A stretch of 16,162 nucleotides of DNA from JBDTOX01 sp039933015 (GCA_039933015.1 JBDTOX010000139.1:1-16162), one strand, 5' to 3'. Positions 1-9,306 are shown, counted from the first letter of the stretch. The notes: generated from the sequence alone by a model not told the origin. Program-made: numbers and translations.

Positions 1-3000
1 GGCTCACGCGGCCGCTAATGATGTCGCTCATGTGCACGTCATAGGACTGGAAACCGGCGCGGTCAAATGCCACCGCCATCTCCACCTGGCCATTGACACC
101 CTGCTCACGCAAAATGGCCATTTTGGGGCGCTTGCCGCTGGCAATATAAGGTGCTGCTATATTGTCAGCCGGATCGAAAGTCAGGTGCGCATGCATGCCG
201 GGGTCAGCGGCATCCAGGATACGGTCGTATTCCTGCTGGGCACATAAAGGATTGTCGCGCAGCTTTTGCATCTGGTAGGTGGTTTCCGACCATACACGGT
301 GCAGCTGGATGCGGGATTCGCTAAACACCGCGCTGCCCGCATAATGAATCACTATTTCATCACTGCAGACTGGCGCACCTATGATATGCGCACAGTCATG
401 GATAACCTGATTGAGCAAGGCGCAGGCAGCATCAGCATCATCAGTACGTACTTGCAGCACAGCGCCCAGCTCTTCGTTATAGAGGATGCTGGCGATATCA
501 CCGGGTAAGCTGCTTAAATCCACATGCAAGCCGCAATGTCCAGCAAAGGCCATTTCAGCTAGTGTCGCAAACAGGCCGCCATCGGAGCGGTCATGGTAAG
601 CGAGCAGCTTGCTCCCCCTGTTCAGGGTTTGGATAGCTGTAAAGAAATGTTTGAGCCTGTCGGCATCGTCCACATCCGGCGCGGCGTTACCGATAGCACC
701 ATAGACTTGCGCCAGTGCCGAGCCGCCCATGCGGTTTTTGCCCGCACCCAGATCAACCACTATGAGCTTGGTATCGCCCAAGTCTGTACGCAGTTGCGGC
801 GTCAGCGTCTTGCGTGCATCTGGCGTGGGAGCAAAGGCGGTCACGACCAGCGAGATAGGGGCAGTCACTGCCTTCTTGTTGCCCGCGTCTTCCCATACCG
901 TCTTCATCGACATCGAGTCCTTACCCACCGGGATGCTGATGCCGAGTTGCGGGCATAGTTCCATGCCGACCGCTTTTACGGTATCGAATAAGGCAGCATC
1001 TTCACCGGGGTGCCCGGCTGGGGCCATCCAGTTGGCTGAGAGCTTTAATTCACGGATGTTTTCAATCTGGCTGGCGGCAATATTGGTAATAGCCTCACCA
1101 ATCGCCATACGGCCGGAAGCCGGTGCATCTATCAGTGCCAGCGGCGCTTTTTCGCCAATAGCGAATGCCTCGCCCCTATAGGTTGCATAGCCTGCCAGCG
1201 TGACGGCTACATCGGCCACTGGAACCTGCCATGGGCCTACCATCTGATCGCGTGCAATCAGGCCAGTCACGGTGCGGTCACCGATGGTAATCAGGAAAGT
1301 CTTGTCGGCCACACCTGGCAGGCGCAACACGCGCTGGGCGGCGTCCTTCAAATCGATCTTGCTGGTATCAAAAGTAGCCAGGCTACGTTGGGTATGCACG
1401 ACATCGCGCGTCATCTTTGGCGGCTTGCCGAGCAGCACGGATAAATCCATATCCACCGGCTTATTGGCAAAATGGCTATCTTCCACCGTTAAATGTTGCT
1501 CAGCGGTTGCCTCGCCAACGACCGCGTACGGGCAGCGCTCGCGCTCGCAAATCCCAGCGAAACGCGGCAGATCTGCTTTTGCCACGGCCATTACGTAGCG
1601 TTCCTGCGCTTCGTTGCTCCAGAGCTCGCGTGGGCTCATGCCCGGCTCTTCGTTGTGCACTGCACGTAACTGGAACACTGCGCCTACACCCGCATCATTC
1701 ACCAGCTCGGGGAAGGCATTGGAAATGCCGCCGGCGCCTACATCATGGATGCTCAGGATGGGGTTATGGTCGCCCAACTGCCAGCAACGGTCGATGACTT
1801 CCTGTGCGCGGCGTTCCAGCTCGGGATTGCCACGCTGCACGGAATCAAAATCCAGGTTTTCGGCATTGGCTCCCGTATCCATGCTGGACGCTGCGCCGCC
1901 GCCAAGACCAATGAGCATGGCCGGGCCACCGAGCTGAATCAGGCAGGCACCTGATGGGATGGGGTTCTTTTTGGAGTGTTTGGCCGAGATGTTACCCACG
2001 CCGCCCGCCAGCATGATGGGCTTGTGGTAGCCGCGCACTTCTAGCGTGTTATCAGGTCCAGCAGCCTCTATTTCCAGCGTGCGAAAATAACCAGCAATAT
2101 TGGGGCGGCCGAATTCGTTGTTGTAAGCCGCGCCACCCAATGGCCCATCGACCATGATTTGCAGCGCCGAAGCAATCCGGCCTGGCTTGCCATTGTCTTT
2201 TTCCCAAGGCTGCTCGAAACCGGGAATTTTAAGATTGGATACCGAAAATCCGGTCAAACCGGCTTTGGGCTTGGAGCCGGACCCCGTCGCACCCTCGTCC
2301 CTAATCTCGCCGCCGGCACCGGTAGCAGCACCGGCAAAGGGTGAAATCGCAGTGGGGTGATTATGGGTTTCCACTTTCATGAGGAAGTGCATGTCTTCCT
2401 CAACAAAACCATAGCTGCCATCAGCTTGCGGGTAAAAGCGCTGGGTCTTCTCGCCAGCAACAATAGAGGCATTATCCGAGTACGCCACCACCGTCTTGCC
2501 CGGGTTCAGCTTGTGCGTGTTACGTATCATGCCGAACAGCGAATGCGCCTGCTTGACACCATCAATTACCCAATCTGCATTAAAAATCTTATGACGGCAG
2601 TGTTCAGAATTAGCCTGTGCAAACATCATGAGCTCGACATCGGTCGGGTTGCGGCCAATACGGCTGAAGTTCTCCAGCAGATAATCAATCTCGTCCGGCG
2701 ATAGCGCCAGGCCCATATCTGCGTTGGCTTGTTCCAGAGCGGCTTTGCCGCCACTGAGAATGTCCACGCTGGCAAGTGGTGCAGGCGCTGCCGTGTGGTA
2801 AAGCCGCTCGGCATCATCAAGATCTCCAAACACGGCTTCTGTCATGCGGTCATGGATCAGCGGTTTGAGTGCCTGCTTTTCTGACTCAGTCAGTGGACTA
2901 TCATCAACAGTAGCCGCGTAATAAGCCACGCCGCGTTCCAGGCGCTGGATATCGAGGCCGCAATGTCGGGCGATATCCGTAGCACGCGATGACCAAGGTG

Positions 3001-3250
3001 AAATGGTACCTGGACGCGGCACAACCAGGAAAAGCTCACCGCTTGGCACCTCTTCCGCCATTTTGGGACCATAGGTCAGAATTTTTTGCAGCGTATCTTG
3101 CTGTACTGCACCGAGTTCACTTTCGGTCCAGGCAAAATGCCAGAATTCGGCATAGACATGCGACACCCGCGGAGCGGCGACTTTTAAGGTGGAAACTATC
3201 TTTTCAAGACGGAATGGAGAGAGGGCGGCACTGCCACGGATACGAAGCAT
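1..3250 (-). CDS. purL: phosphoribosylformylglycinamidine synthase (FGAM synthase), C-terminus cut by window edge
   Basis: PurL converts FGAR to FGAM using ATP and glutamine, the fourth step of purine synthesis, in the cytoplasm. The frame is open from ATG at 3250 to the left edge, giving about 1083 residues. It starts MLRIRGSAALSPFR, typical of the long single-chain proteobacterial enzyme. Visible motifs include ANSEHCRHKIFNADW, KVETHNHPTAISPF with GAGGEIRDEGATG (FGAM-synthase core), LSIHDVGAGGISNAFPE and GISIPVGKDSMSM in the second half. Near the edge RPKMAILREQGVN opens the glutamine amidotransferase domain, so roughly 200-250 residues, including the rest of that domain with its catalytic triad, lie outside. 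The family is usually about 1290-1340 residues. The sequence before the start has only a weak ribosome site and an inverted repeat. I checked several stretches codon by codon and saw no break. Confidence 0.97.
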   Translation of the reverse strand, partial: MLRIRGSAALSPFRLEKIVSTLKVAAPRVSHVYAEFWHFAWTESELGAVQQDTLQKILTYGPKMAEEVPSGELFLVVPRPGTISPWSSRATDIARHCGLDIQRLERGVAYYAATVDDSPLTESEKQALKPLIHDRMTEAVFGDLDDAERLYHTAAPAPLASVDILSGGKAALEQANADMGLALSPDEIDYLLENFSRIGRNPTDVELMMFAQANSEHCRHKIFNADWVIDGVKQAHSLFGMIRNTHKLNPGKTVVAYSDNASIVAGEKTQRFYPQADGSYGFVEEDMHFLMKVETHNHPTAISPFAGAATGAGGEIRDEGATGSGSKPKAGLTGFSVSNLKIPGFEQPWEKDNGKPGRIASALQIMVDGPLGGAAYNNEFGRPNIAGYFRTLEIEAAGPDNTLEVRGYHKPIMLAGGVGNISAKHSKKNPIPSGACLIQLGGPAMLIGLGGGAASSMDTGANAENLDFDSVQRGNPELERRAQEVIDRCWQLGDHNPILSIHDVGAGGISNAFPELVNDAGVGAVFQLRAVHNEEPGMSPRELWSNEAQERYVMAVAKADLPRFAGICERERCPYAVVGEATAEQHLTVEDSHFANKPVDMDLSVLLGKPPKMTRDVVHTQRSLATFDTSKIDLKDAAQRVLRLPGVADKTFLITIGDRTVTGLIARDQMVGPWQVPVADVAVTLAGYATYRGEAFAIGEKAPLALIDAPASGRMAIGEAITNIAASQIENIRELKLSANWMAPAGHPGEDAALFDTVKAVGMELCPQLGISIPVGKDSMSMKTVWEDAGNKKAVTAPISLVVTAFAPTPDARKTLTPQLRTDLGDTKLIVVDLGAGKNRMGGSALAQVYGAIGNAAPDVDDADRLKHFFTAIQTLNRGSKLLAYHDRSDGGLFATLAEMAFAGHCGLHVDLSSLPGDIASILYNEELGAVLQVRTDDADAACALLNQVIHDCAHIIGAPVCSDEIVIHYAGSAVFSESRIQLHRVWSETTYQMQKLRDNPLCAQQEYDRILDAADPGMHAHLTFDPADNIAAPYIASGKRPKMAILREQGVNGQVEMAVAFDRAGFQSYDVHMSDIISGRVS

Positions 3251-3262
3251 AGGATTAGGCTT

Positions 3263-3292
3263 AAATTCAACTTGGATAGTAAAGTTGAATTT
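3263..3292. repeat. inverted repeat in the purL leader
   Basis: AAATTCAACTT (3263-3273) and AAGTTGAATTT (3282-3292) are perfect 11-base complementary arms around an 8-base spacer. The repeat ends 12 bases before the purL start codon, so an mRNA hairpin would sit right beside the ribosome site. The arms are AT-rich. It could be an operator for a purine or other regulator, or a leader stem-loop. It does not resemble the enterobacterial PurR box. The rest of the gap between purL and the next gene (3293-3517) is AT-rich and must hold any purL promoter. I could not assign -35 and -10 boxes with confidence. Confidence 0.6.
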
Positions 3293-3517
3293 TACCCCGA
3301 AAATCCATCTGACTTTATTGAAATATACCCAGGCTTATTCAACAAATACTGGCGAGCTCTAGCCTGAAAAATAAAAACTTCATCAATCAGCTATATAAAG
3401 TAAATTCACCATTGAATCATACAGTCCGTCTTAATGTTCTTGATTGCAGTACCCGGTCCTGGGTTTAAGTTGGGCGCATGGTGCATGACTGCTGACGATT
3501 GCCAGCTATTCCAGAGG

Positions 3518-4201
3518 TTAGTTAGATAACAACCCAAACACCTTTTTCAGCAAACTGCTCGCCTGCTCCCCAGGATTCTGGCGAATAGCTTTTTCTTCCT
3601 CAGCCATCATCAGGTAGACGCCATCCAGCGTTTTTTGCGTGACGTATTGCTCCAGATTGACTTGGTCTTTTTTCACCAGGCCATACCGACTGCCCATAGT
3701 TGCGAATTTGTTGTACTGCTTGGCAAGCGCAACATCTTGTATGGCTTTTTGAACGATGGGCAAAAACTTCTCGGCCATGGAGTCAGAGGTGGCTTTCTTG
3801 AAATATTGCGTAGCTGCATCGTCGCCACCGGTAAGAATGTTCTTGGCGTCATCCACACTCATTTTCTTTACTGAATCGATCAGTAGCGCTTTGGCTTCCG
3901 GCACGGCAGCTTCGGCAGCACGATTCATACGCAACACCAGTTCATCGGCCTGCTTGCCCATGCCAAGTACGTGCATGATTCTTTCTGTTCTTTTCAGAGC
4001 ATCGGGTAGCGGAATCTTGACCTGGGGATTGCCGAGAAAGCCATCTACCTTGCCCAGCTTGGCCACGGCTTTGTCAGCGCCTTGAATTAGCGCCTGCTTG
4101 AGGCCTTTGCTGGCATCTGCATTACTCAAATCGCCTAAGCCCGTAGCGCTGGCGTATGTGGCAAAAAAGGTCAGACTCAGAATAGCAATAAAAAGGCGCA
4201 T
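3518..4201 (-). CDS. DUF4197 family secreted protein
   Basis: A 227-residue protein of the DUF4197 family, whose function is unknown. I chose ATG 4201 because it begins MRLFIAILSLTFFATYASA, a good signal peptide with an Ala-X-Ala cleavage site, so the mature protein should be periplasmic. An upstream ATG at 4252 would add 17 residues in front of the signal sequence and is unlikely. The mature part is helical and soluble-looking: GLGDLSNADASKGLKQAL at the front, a central MSVDDAKNILTGGDDAAT segment that is characteristic of the family, and a C-terminal VTQKTLDGVYLMMAEEE stretch followed by LLKKVFGLL. It stands alone between glgP and purL with about 100 bases upstream and may be its own transcription unit. 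I know of no defined role and infer none. Confidence 0.85.
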   Translation of the reverse strand: MRLFIAILSLTFFATYASATGLGDLSNADASKGLKQALIQGADKAVAKLGKVDGFLGNPQVKIPLPDALKRTERIMHVLGMGKQADELVLRMNRAAEAAVPEAKALLIDSVKKMSVDDAKNILTGGDDAATQYFKKATSDSMAEKFLPIVQKAIQDVALAKQYNKFATMGSRYGLVKKDQVNLEQYVTQKTLDGVYLMMAEEEKAIRQNPGEQASSLLKKVFGLLSN

Positions 4202-4302
4202 GAAATTCTCAATAGCTATAGCAAAGGGTTTGAATATCCTATCAGAATCCAATTAAAAAGTGATGCAGAGCACTCCAGCATATCCGGCTATGGCCCCGCA
4301 TA

Positions 4303-6864
4303 TCATGCTCTGGCCCTTAACGGCCTGACTTTCCATATATTTTCCGCATATTGCCTGATAGTGCGATCACTGGAGAATTTTCCCACGCGTGCTACGTTCA
4401 GTATCGCGCGACGCGTCCACTCTTCCTCATCTTTATATACAACGTCAATGGCATCCTGCTTGGCGACGTAACTTTCATAATCAGCCAGCAGCAAGTAGTG
4501 GTCACCATTATGTAAAAGCGTATCGAAAATTGCCTGATAACGGTCAGGCTCATCAACAGAGAAAAAACCGCCGGCTATCATATCCAGTACCTGACGCAAT
4601 GCAGGATTGGCATGGTAGTAATCCCATGGGTTATAGCCGCGTGCTCTGGTTTCTAGCACTTGCTGCGTGGTCAGGCCGAAAATAAAAATGTTTTCATCGC
4701 CGACTTCTTCTTTAATTTCGATATTTGCACCGTCCAGCGTGCCTATGGTCAGCGCGCCATTCAGCGCCATTTTCATGTTACCGGTACCAGAGGCTTCGGT
4801 GCCTGCAGTGGAAATCTGTTCGGACAAATCACTGCCGGGAAACAGTAATTCAGCCGCAGAAACTTCATAGTTCGGGTAAAACACCACCTTGAGCCTGTCG
4901 CCCACTGCCGGGTCTTCATTGACGATGGCAGCGACATCGTTAATCAGGCGAATAATCAGCTTGGCCATCCAGTAACCAGGCGCTGCCTTACCACCAAAAA
5001 TTATCGTGCGCGGCGTAACACCCTCGGCACCACCCGAACGAATACGATTATACAAAGTGATGACATGCAGCAGGTTGAGCAATTGCCGCTTGTATTCATG
5101 GATGCGTTTAATCTGTACGTCAAACAGGCTGTTGGTATTGGGCTTAACACCAGTAAGGCTTTCTATCCTATTGGCCAAACGCACTTTATTGGCATATTTG
5201 ACCGCCCGGAAGGCTGCGCGGAAATCGGCATCATCAGCCAGTGGCACGAGCCTGGATAATTGACTCAAATCATGCTGGAAATCATCACCAATTGCTGAAG
5301 AAATAAGCTGCGTCAGCCCTGGATTGGCCTGATTGAGCCAACGACGCGGCGTAATGCCATTAGTCACATTGACAAATTTACCCGGATAAATACGGTCGAA
5401 ATCAGCAAATAGCGTGGTTTTCAGCAGCTCGCTGTGCAACGCCGCTACACCGTTTACGGTATGGCTGCCAATGATGGCCAGATGCGCCATGCGTACGCGG
5501 CGCCCGTGGGTTTCATCAATAATCGAAACGCGGCTGAGCAGCTCAGTATCGCCCGGGAATTTGTGATTCACCATTTGCAGGAAGTCATAATTAATCTGGT
5601 AAATAATACCGAGGTGGCGCGGCAATAAGCGGCCAAACAATTCAACCGACCATGTCTCCAATGCCTCCGGCATCAATGTATGGTTGGTGTAGGCAAAAAT
5701 CTTATTCACCAATTCCCACGCGTGATCCCATTTAAGCTGATGCACATCAACCAGCTGATACATCATTTCAGCTACGGCGATCGCCGGGTGGGTATCATTC
5801 AACTGGATTGCAATCTGCTTGGGCAGGTCGTTCCAGTCGCTATGATTAGCCAGAAATCGACGCAGGATATCCTGAATGGAAGCAGACACAAAGAAATACT
5901 GCTGTTTTAGACGCAATTCGCGGCCGGAGGCCGATGCATCGTTGGGATAAAGCACTTTGGAGATATTTTCTGTCGCGTTGCGTTCCTCCACCGCCTTTTC
6001 ATAATTACCCGCATTAAAGTGGTGCAGATCAAACTCCCGCGCAGCCTTGGCTGACCAAAGGCGGAGATTATTTACAGTCGCAGTGTCGTATCCCGGAATC
6101 GGCACATCGTAAGCCATCGCAATCACCGCCTCAGTACCCACCCAATGATGCTCAGTTTCCCAGGTTACCGGGAGTGCGGCCGCAGGCACTTTGTCATCGT
6201 CCTCCAACTTTGGTTGCTCGGCGCTTCTGGCAACCGGAAACTCTACGACATGCCCAAAGAATTTAACGACATAAGTAAGCTCGGGCCGTTGAAATTCCCA
6301 AACATTGCGATAACGCAGCCAGTTGTCAGGGTTTTCGACTTGTTGGCCTTTTTCGATGGTTTGGCGGAACATGCCATATTCATAACGTATGCCATAACCT
6401 GTCCCAGGAATATCCAGCGTTGCCATGGAATCCAGAAAGCACGCCGCCAGCCGCCCTAGACCACCATTACCGAGAGCGGCGTCTGTTTCCATTTCCACTA
6501 CATTTTCCATTTCATGGCCCAGTGTATTCAAGCCTTCACGCACTTGCGGCGCTATGCCCAGGTTCAGTGCAGCATTCGACAGCATGCGACCGATCAAAAA
6601 CTCCAAGGAGAGATAAAACACGCGCTTGGGATCTTGCTTACAATACTCCCCCCTAGTCTTGACCCAGCCATCAATCACATGGTCGCGCACTGTACTTGCT
6701 GTAGCGGAATACCAGTCGCGCTCGGTGGCTGAACTAATTGCTTTACCAACAGAAAACGTCAGATGATTTTGCAGCGCCTGGACAATAGGGGTTTTTTCGG
6801 TGGCAATTACAGGCGTAGCCGCGGCTGTATTGCTTGCCGTGGCTTGAGGTTTTTGGCTGTTCAT
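4303..6864 (-). CDS. glgP: glycogen/starch/alpha-glucan phosphorylase
   Basis: An 853-residue GT35 phosphorylase that releases glucose-1-phosphate from alpha-1,4-glucan ends, using phosphate and pyridoxal phosphate; cytoplasmic. Family hallmarks in order: YLSLEFLIGRMLSNA near residue 90, GNGGLGRLAACFLDSMA, NVTNGITPRRWLNQANPGL mid-protein, IHEYKRQLLN, and the cofactor motif EASGTGNMKMALNGALTIGT, in which the Schiff-base lysine is about K698. Length is slightly above E. coli GlgP (about 815) because of a polar, Ala/Thr-rich N-terminal tail of about 30 residues. ATG 6864 is supported by GAAAGAAG upstream. No branching enzyme, synthase or debranching gene is adjacent, so it is not in a classical glg cluster here. 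Whether it prefers glycogen or maltodextrin cannot be told from sequence alone. Confidence 0.95.
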   Translation of the reverse strand: MNSQKPQATASNTAAATPVIATEKTPIVQALQNHLTFSVGKAISSATERDWYSATASTVRDHVIDGWVKTRGEYCKQDPKRVFYLSLEFLIGRMLSNAALNLGIAPQVREGLNTLGHEMENVVEMETDAALGNGGLGRLAACFLDSMATLDIPGTGYGIRYEYGMFRQTIEKGQQVENPDNWLRYRNVWEFQRPELTYVVKFFGHVVEFPVARSAEQPKLEDDDKVPAAALPVTWETEHHWVGTEAVIAMAYDVPIPGYDTATVNNLRLWSAKAAREFDLHHFNAGNYEKAVEERNATENISKVLYPNDASASGRELRLKQQYFFVSASIQDILRRFLANHSDWNDLPKQIAIQLNDTHPAIAVAEMMYQLVDVHQLKWDHAWELVNKIFAYTNHTLMPEALETWSVELFGRLLPRHLGIIYQINYDFLQMVNHKFPGDTELLSRVSIIDETHGRRVRMAHLAIIGSHTVNGVAALHSELLKTTLFADFDRIYPGKFVNVTNGITPRRWLNQANPGLTQLISSAIGDDFQHDLSQLSRLVPLADDADFRAAFRAVKYANKVRLANRIESLTGVKPNTNSLFDVQIKRIHEYKRQLLNLLHVITLYNRIRSGGAEGVTPRTIIFGGKAAPGYWMAKLIIRLINDVAAIVNEDPAVGDRLKVVFYPNYEVSAAELLFPGSDLSEQISTAGTEASGTGNMKMALNGALTIGTLDGANIEIKEEVGDENIFIFGLTTQQVLETRARGYNPWDYYHANPALRQVLDMIAGGFFSVDEPDRYQAIFDTLLHNGDHYLLLADYESYVAKQDAIDVVYKDEEEWTRRAILNVARVGKFSSDRTIRQYAENIWKVRPLRARA

Positions 6865-6992
6865 GGCGTGCTTCTTTCGGTATGTAATCAGATAAATGTG
6901 GCTAATTACAAGCCAGATTAATCTGCAAAATTTTTCTCAGGTAATTATCCGGATATTTATCTACAGGTACTTGAGCAAGACACAGACCTCAT

Positions 6993-7901
6993 CTAAGAGG
7001 CGGCCTGCTGCAATGCCCGTAAAAGGCTGGAGGTATCCCAGCGGCCGCCGCCCATGGCTTGCAGGCGGCCGCAAAAGTCTTTGACCAGTTGCGCCACAGG
7101 TAAATTCGTATGTATTTTCTCGGCCTCGGCCAAACAATATCCCAAATCCTTGTGCATCCAGTCTACAGCAAAGCCAAAATCATAACGATCTTCCAGCATG
7201 GTCATCGCCCGGTTTTGCATTTGCCAGGATTGGGCCGCTCCCTGACTGATGGCGGCGATGACCTTGGGCATATCCAGCCCGGCTTGCTGCCCGAAATGGA
7301 TGCCCTCTGCCAAGCCTTGCAACAGACCTGCTATGCAAATCTGATTCACCATTTTAGCTAATTGCCCGCTGCCGGTCTCGCCTAAATATGTTACAGCACA
7401 TGCATAGCTGCCCAATATAGGTTCAGCACGTTCAAAAGCGGCTTGCTCGCCGCCACACAAGATAGTCAATTGTCCATTGATTGCGCCCTGCTCGCCGCCC
7501 GAAACCGGGGCATCAATGAAATGGACATGTTTGTCTTGCAGACAGGCCGCCATCTCTCTCGCAAGTGTGGCGGAGGTCGTAGTGTGATCAACCACTATAG
7601 TCTCTGGACTAATACCAGCGGCCATCCCATGTTCAGCGGTGACCACTTCACGCACGTCTTCATCGCGGCCTACGCACAATATGACCAGTTTGGCACCTTG
7701 CACCGCCTGCGCGAGACTAGCCGCGCGCTTACCCGGAAATTGGCCGCACCATTGCTCGGCACGCGTTTGGGTGCGGTTATAAACCGTGACTTCATGGCCG
7801 GCATTTGCCAGATGGCCCGCCATGGGGTAGCCCATGACACCCAGGCCAATAAACGCGATTTTGTGTGAGGAAGGGTTGGCTATAACTGACATATCGAGCA
7901 T
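6993..7901 (-). CDS. NAD(P)-dependent beta-hydroxyacid dehydrogenase (3-hydroxyisobutyrate dehydrogenase / glyoxylate reductase family)
   Basis: About 302 residues, family-typical length. The N-terminal Rossmann domain has IAFIGLGVMGYPMAGHLANAG; the second strand ends VYNRT, where the Arg suggests NADP(H) preference as in the glyoxylate/succinic semialdehyde reductases. The substrate-binding motif DAPVSGGEQGAINGQLTI and the catalytic-lysine segment GSGQLAKMVNQI are intact. The C-terminal helical domain has the SWQMQNRA and DLGYCLAEAE motifs. Substrate cannot be fixed: glyoxylate, succinic or malonic semialdehyde, tartronate semialdehyde and 3-hydroxyisobutyrate are all possible. The start is ambiguous. 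ATG 7901 has GGAGA 10 bases upstream, while ATG 7892 (MSVIANPSS) is nearly as good. An upstream ATG at 7955 adds residues unlike the family and is less likely. A strong hairpin overlaps this start region. Confidence 0.88.
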   Translation of the reverse strand: MLDMSVIANPSSHKIAFIGLGVMGYPMAGHLANAGHEVTVYNRTQTRAEQWCGQFPGKRAASLAQAVQGAKLVILCVGRDEDVREVVTAEHGMAAGISPETIVVDHTTTSATLAREMAACLQDKHVHFIDAPVSGGEQGAINGQLTILCGGEQAAFERAEPILGSYACAVTYLGETGSGQLAKMVNQICIAGLLQGLAEGIHFGQQAGLDMPKVIAAISQGAAQSWQMQNRAMTMLEDRYDFGFAVDWMHKDLGYCLAEAEKIHTNLPVAQLVKDFCGRLQAMGGGRWDTSSLLRALQQAAS

Positions 7902-7923
7902 CCGGAAAGTATCTCCGGATGCT
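7897..7923 (-). promoter_or_regulatory. stem-loop covering the dehydrogenase start region
   Basis: AGCATCCGGA (7897-7906) and TCCGGATGCT (7914-7923) form a perfect 10-base-pair stem with a 7-base loop. In the mRNA it contains both the GGAGA ribosome site and the ATG at 7901, and stops 4 bases short of the alternative ATG at 7892. It begins 48 bases after the PepSY gene stop. No U-run follows, so it is not a standard rho-independent terminator. It may limit translation of the dehydrogenase, or protect the 3' end of the iron operon mRNA. Confidence 0.6.
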
Positions 7924-7970
7924 AATACGAAGCCGGCTGAATCGCCAGCACTCAAATGACACGGGCTGAA

Positions 7971-8630
7971 TTACATGGATTGGAATGTGAACAGCAACGC
8001 CAGTGTCAGCGAGGTGCCAATTAGTCCAGTCAATACGAGCCGAGAGCCACGCATCCTGGTCCACAGCAGCACCCCGGTGATGGAAAGAAACATCATCGCA
8101 CCCGCCAGTGAATCAGCCAGTAATATCCAGCCTTTATGCATGCCCACGCCTTTGTGCATACGGGTGATGAATGCAATCAGGTTGGCATCTTGCCGGGTGA
8201 CGGTGGCAAAACTGTTGCCGAGCACGTATTCCACATTAATAGCGGCATGCGGCGTCTGGAATTCGACTTTCCATTTCGCAGGCTGCGCCAGTTCACGCCC
8301 CTGAAATCCAACACTACGTTCATCTTCACGACCGGCGCGCGGCGGACGTTTGATCGGATCATGATGCAGATCAAGCGCGCCCTGCACCCAGCGGGTGAAT
8401 GCCGGCAGATCAGCCGGACGTGGTTCAGGCAAAGGCAGTTGTACCTGTGATTCTTCCATTTTTGCAGCGGGAATCTTCATCACGGCGCGATGGTTGAGAA
8501 AAAACCCGCTTAACCCGAACAACAGGCCGAGCACCGCGCCCCACAAGCCAATCCAGCCGTGGATGCGGCGCAGCCAGCGCAGGAAATGGCCGCGGCTCAG
8601 ATGTGGCGTATGCATGCTTGGGGCAGTCAT
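7971..8630 (-). CDS. PepSY-associated transmembrane protein
   Basis: A 219-residue inner-membrane protein. RWLRRIHGWIGLWGAVLGLL near residues 18-37 is the typical opening of PepSY_TM proteins (Arg-rich stretch, His, first membrane helix about 22-45). A periplasmic loop of about 115 residues follows, then KGWILLADSLAGAMMFLSIT starting a second helix (about 165-188), ending LLWTRMRG, and a third helix near the C-terminus (VLTGLIGTSLTLALLFTF). Relatives are often encoded beside siderophore receptors, and some larger ones act as ferric-siderophore reductases. This short form has no visible flavin or nucleotide-binding domain, so a reductase role is only a guess. Its ATG lies 2 bases past the DUF4198 stop with no clear ribosome site, suggesting translational coupling. 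An internal Met at residue 6 is an alternative start. Confidence 0.83.
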   Translation of the reverse strand: MTAPSMHTPHLSRGHFLRWLRRIHGWIGLWGAVLGLLFGLSGFFLNHRAVMKIPAAKMEESQVQLPLPEPRPADLPAFTRWVQGALDLHHDPIKRPPRAGREDERSVGFQGRELAQPAKWKVEFQTPHAAINVEYVLGNSFATVTRQDANLIAFITRMHKGVGMHKGWILLADSLAGAMMFLSITGVLLWTRMRGSRLVLTGLIGTSLTLALLFTFQSM

Positions 8631-8632
8631 GA

Positions 8633-9283
8633 TTACTTGATGAGACTAAGAGTGCTTACATGGCGTACGCCTTCGTAAGCATGGCCCTGGTATTCACCCT
8701 TGACTGCTTCCACATGCACTACGTGCAACACGTACAACCCAGGCCATGGGGTTTGCACGGTCGCCTCGCCGGCCTCGTCGGTCTGGTATTCCCGCATCCA
8801 CTGGTTAGGCGCAAAAATTTCAAGCTTGGCCTTGGCTAGCGGCTTGCCGTGCAGGTTAACGCGCAGCTTGCCGCCGCCTAGCGGCTGGATATCGAGATCG
8901 AGGCTGGAGGCGGCCTCCGCGTCCTTGACGGCAAAGCGCGCATAGTACATAGGCTTGACGATGCCGATGTTGTGCTTGCTCAAGTCCTTTACCTGCATGC
9001 CGCGGTCCTGCACCACCAGTGCCGCATTGGTCGGCGCTTTCAATGCCAGGTAGTCTTTCTTGCGTTGATAACTGACTGCGGCCTGTTGGCCATCGTTAGT
9101 CTTGATTTCGGGCGTGGCAATCGTATCTAGGCGACCGCCGGTTTTTTCGTGCAGGTTGTCGCCGTATTCGCCGAAGTACAGGTGCGCTTCGCCCTGGGCC
9201 GGCTCGACCCAGATGAAATGCGCCTGGGCCGGCAGTGCCACGGCGAAGGCTGCAGCTGCGACCAGGAATTTTGCTAGCTTCAT
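8633..9283 (-). CDS. DUF4198 periplasmic protein
   Basis: A 216-residue exported protein. MKLAKFLVAAAAFAVALPAQA is a clear signal peptide, and the mature protein starts HFIWVEPAQG, the usual start of DUF4198 proteins. The middle holds LYFGEYGDNLHEKTGG and the C-terminal half looks like an immunoglobulin/transthyretin-type beta domain (LRVNLHGKPLAKAKLEIFAP, then TDEAGEATVQTPWPGLYVLH). His residues are plentiful in the mature part, compatible with metal binding, though no defined site is visible. Members occur next to TonB-dependent receptors and metal transporters. The precise function is not known. AAGG upstream of ATG 9283 serves as ribosome site. The gene follows the receptor by 23 bases and is in the same operon. 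Confidence 0.87.
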   Translation of the reverse strand: MKLAKFLVAAAAFAVALPAQAHFIWVEPAQGEAHLYFGEYGDNLHEKTGGRLDTIATPEIKTNDGQQAAVSYQRKKDYLALKAPTNAALVVQDRGMQVKDLSKHNIGIVKPMYYARFAVKDAEAASSLDLDIQPLGGGKLRVNLHGKPLAKAKLEIFAPNQWMREYQTDEAGEATVQTPWPGLYVLHVVHVEAVKGEYQGHAYEGVRHVSTLSLIK

Positions 9284-9306
9284 GTATTTGCCCTTGTGGT
9301 AATGGT

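Noticed and set aside
3440..3480. ACCCGGTCCTGGGT-like symmetric stretch after the DUF4197 gene, considered as terminator or tRNA arm
   Set aside because: The stem is only about 4 pairs, has no U-run on either strand, and no cloverleaf can be drawn around it.
4202..4252. Upstream ATG for the DUF4197 gene
   Set aside because: It would place 17 polar residues before a normal signal peptide.
4266..4312. CAGAGCA ... TGCTCTG inverted arms at the end of glgP
   Set aside because: The loop is 33 bases and no U-run follows, so it is not a credible terminator.
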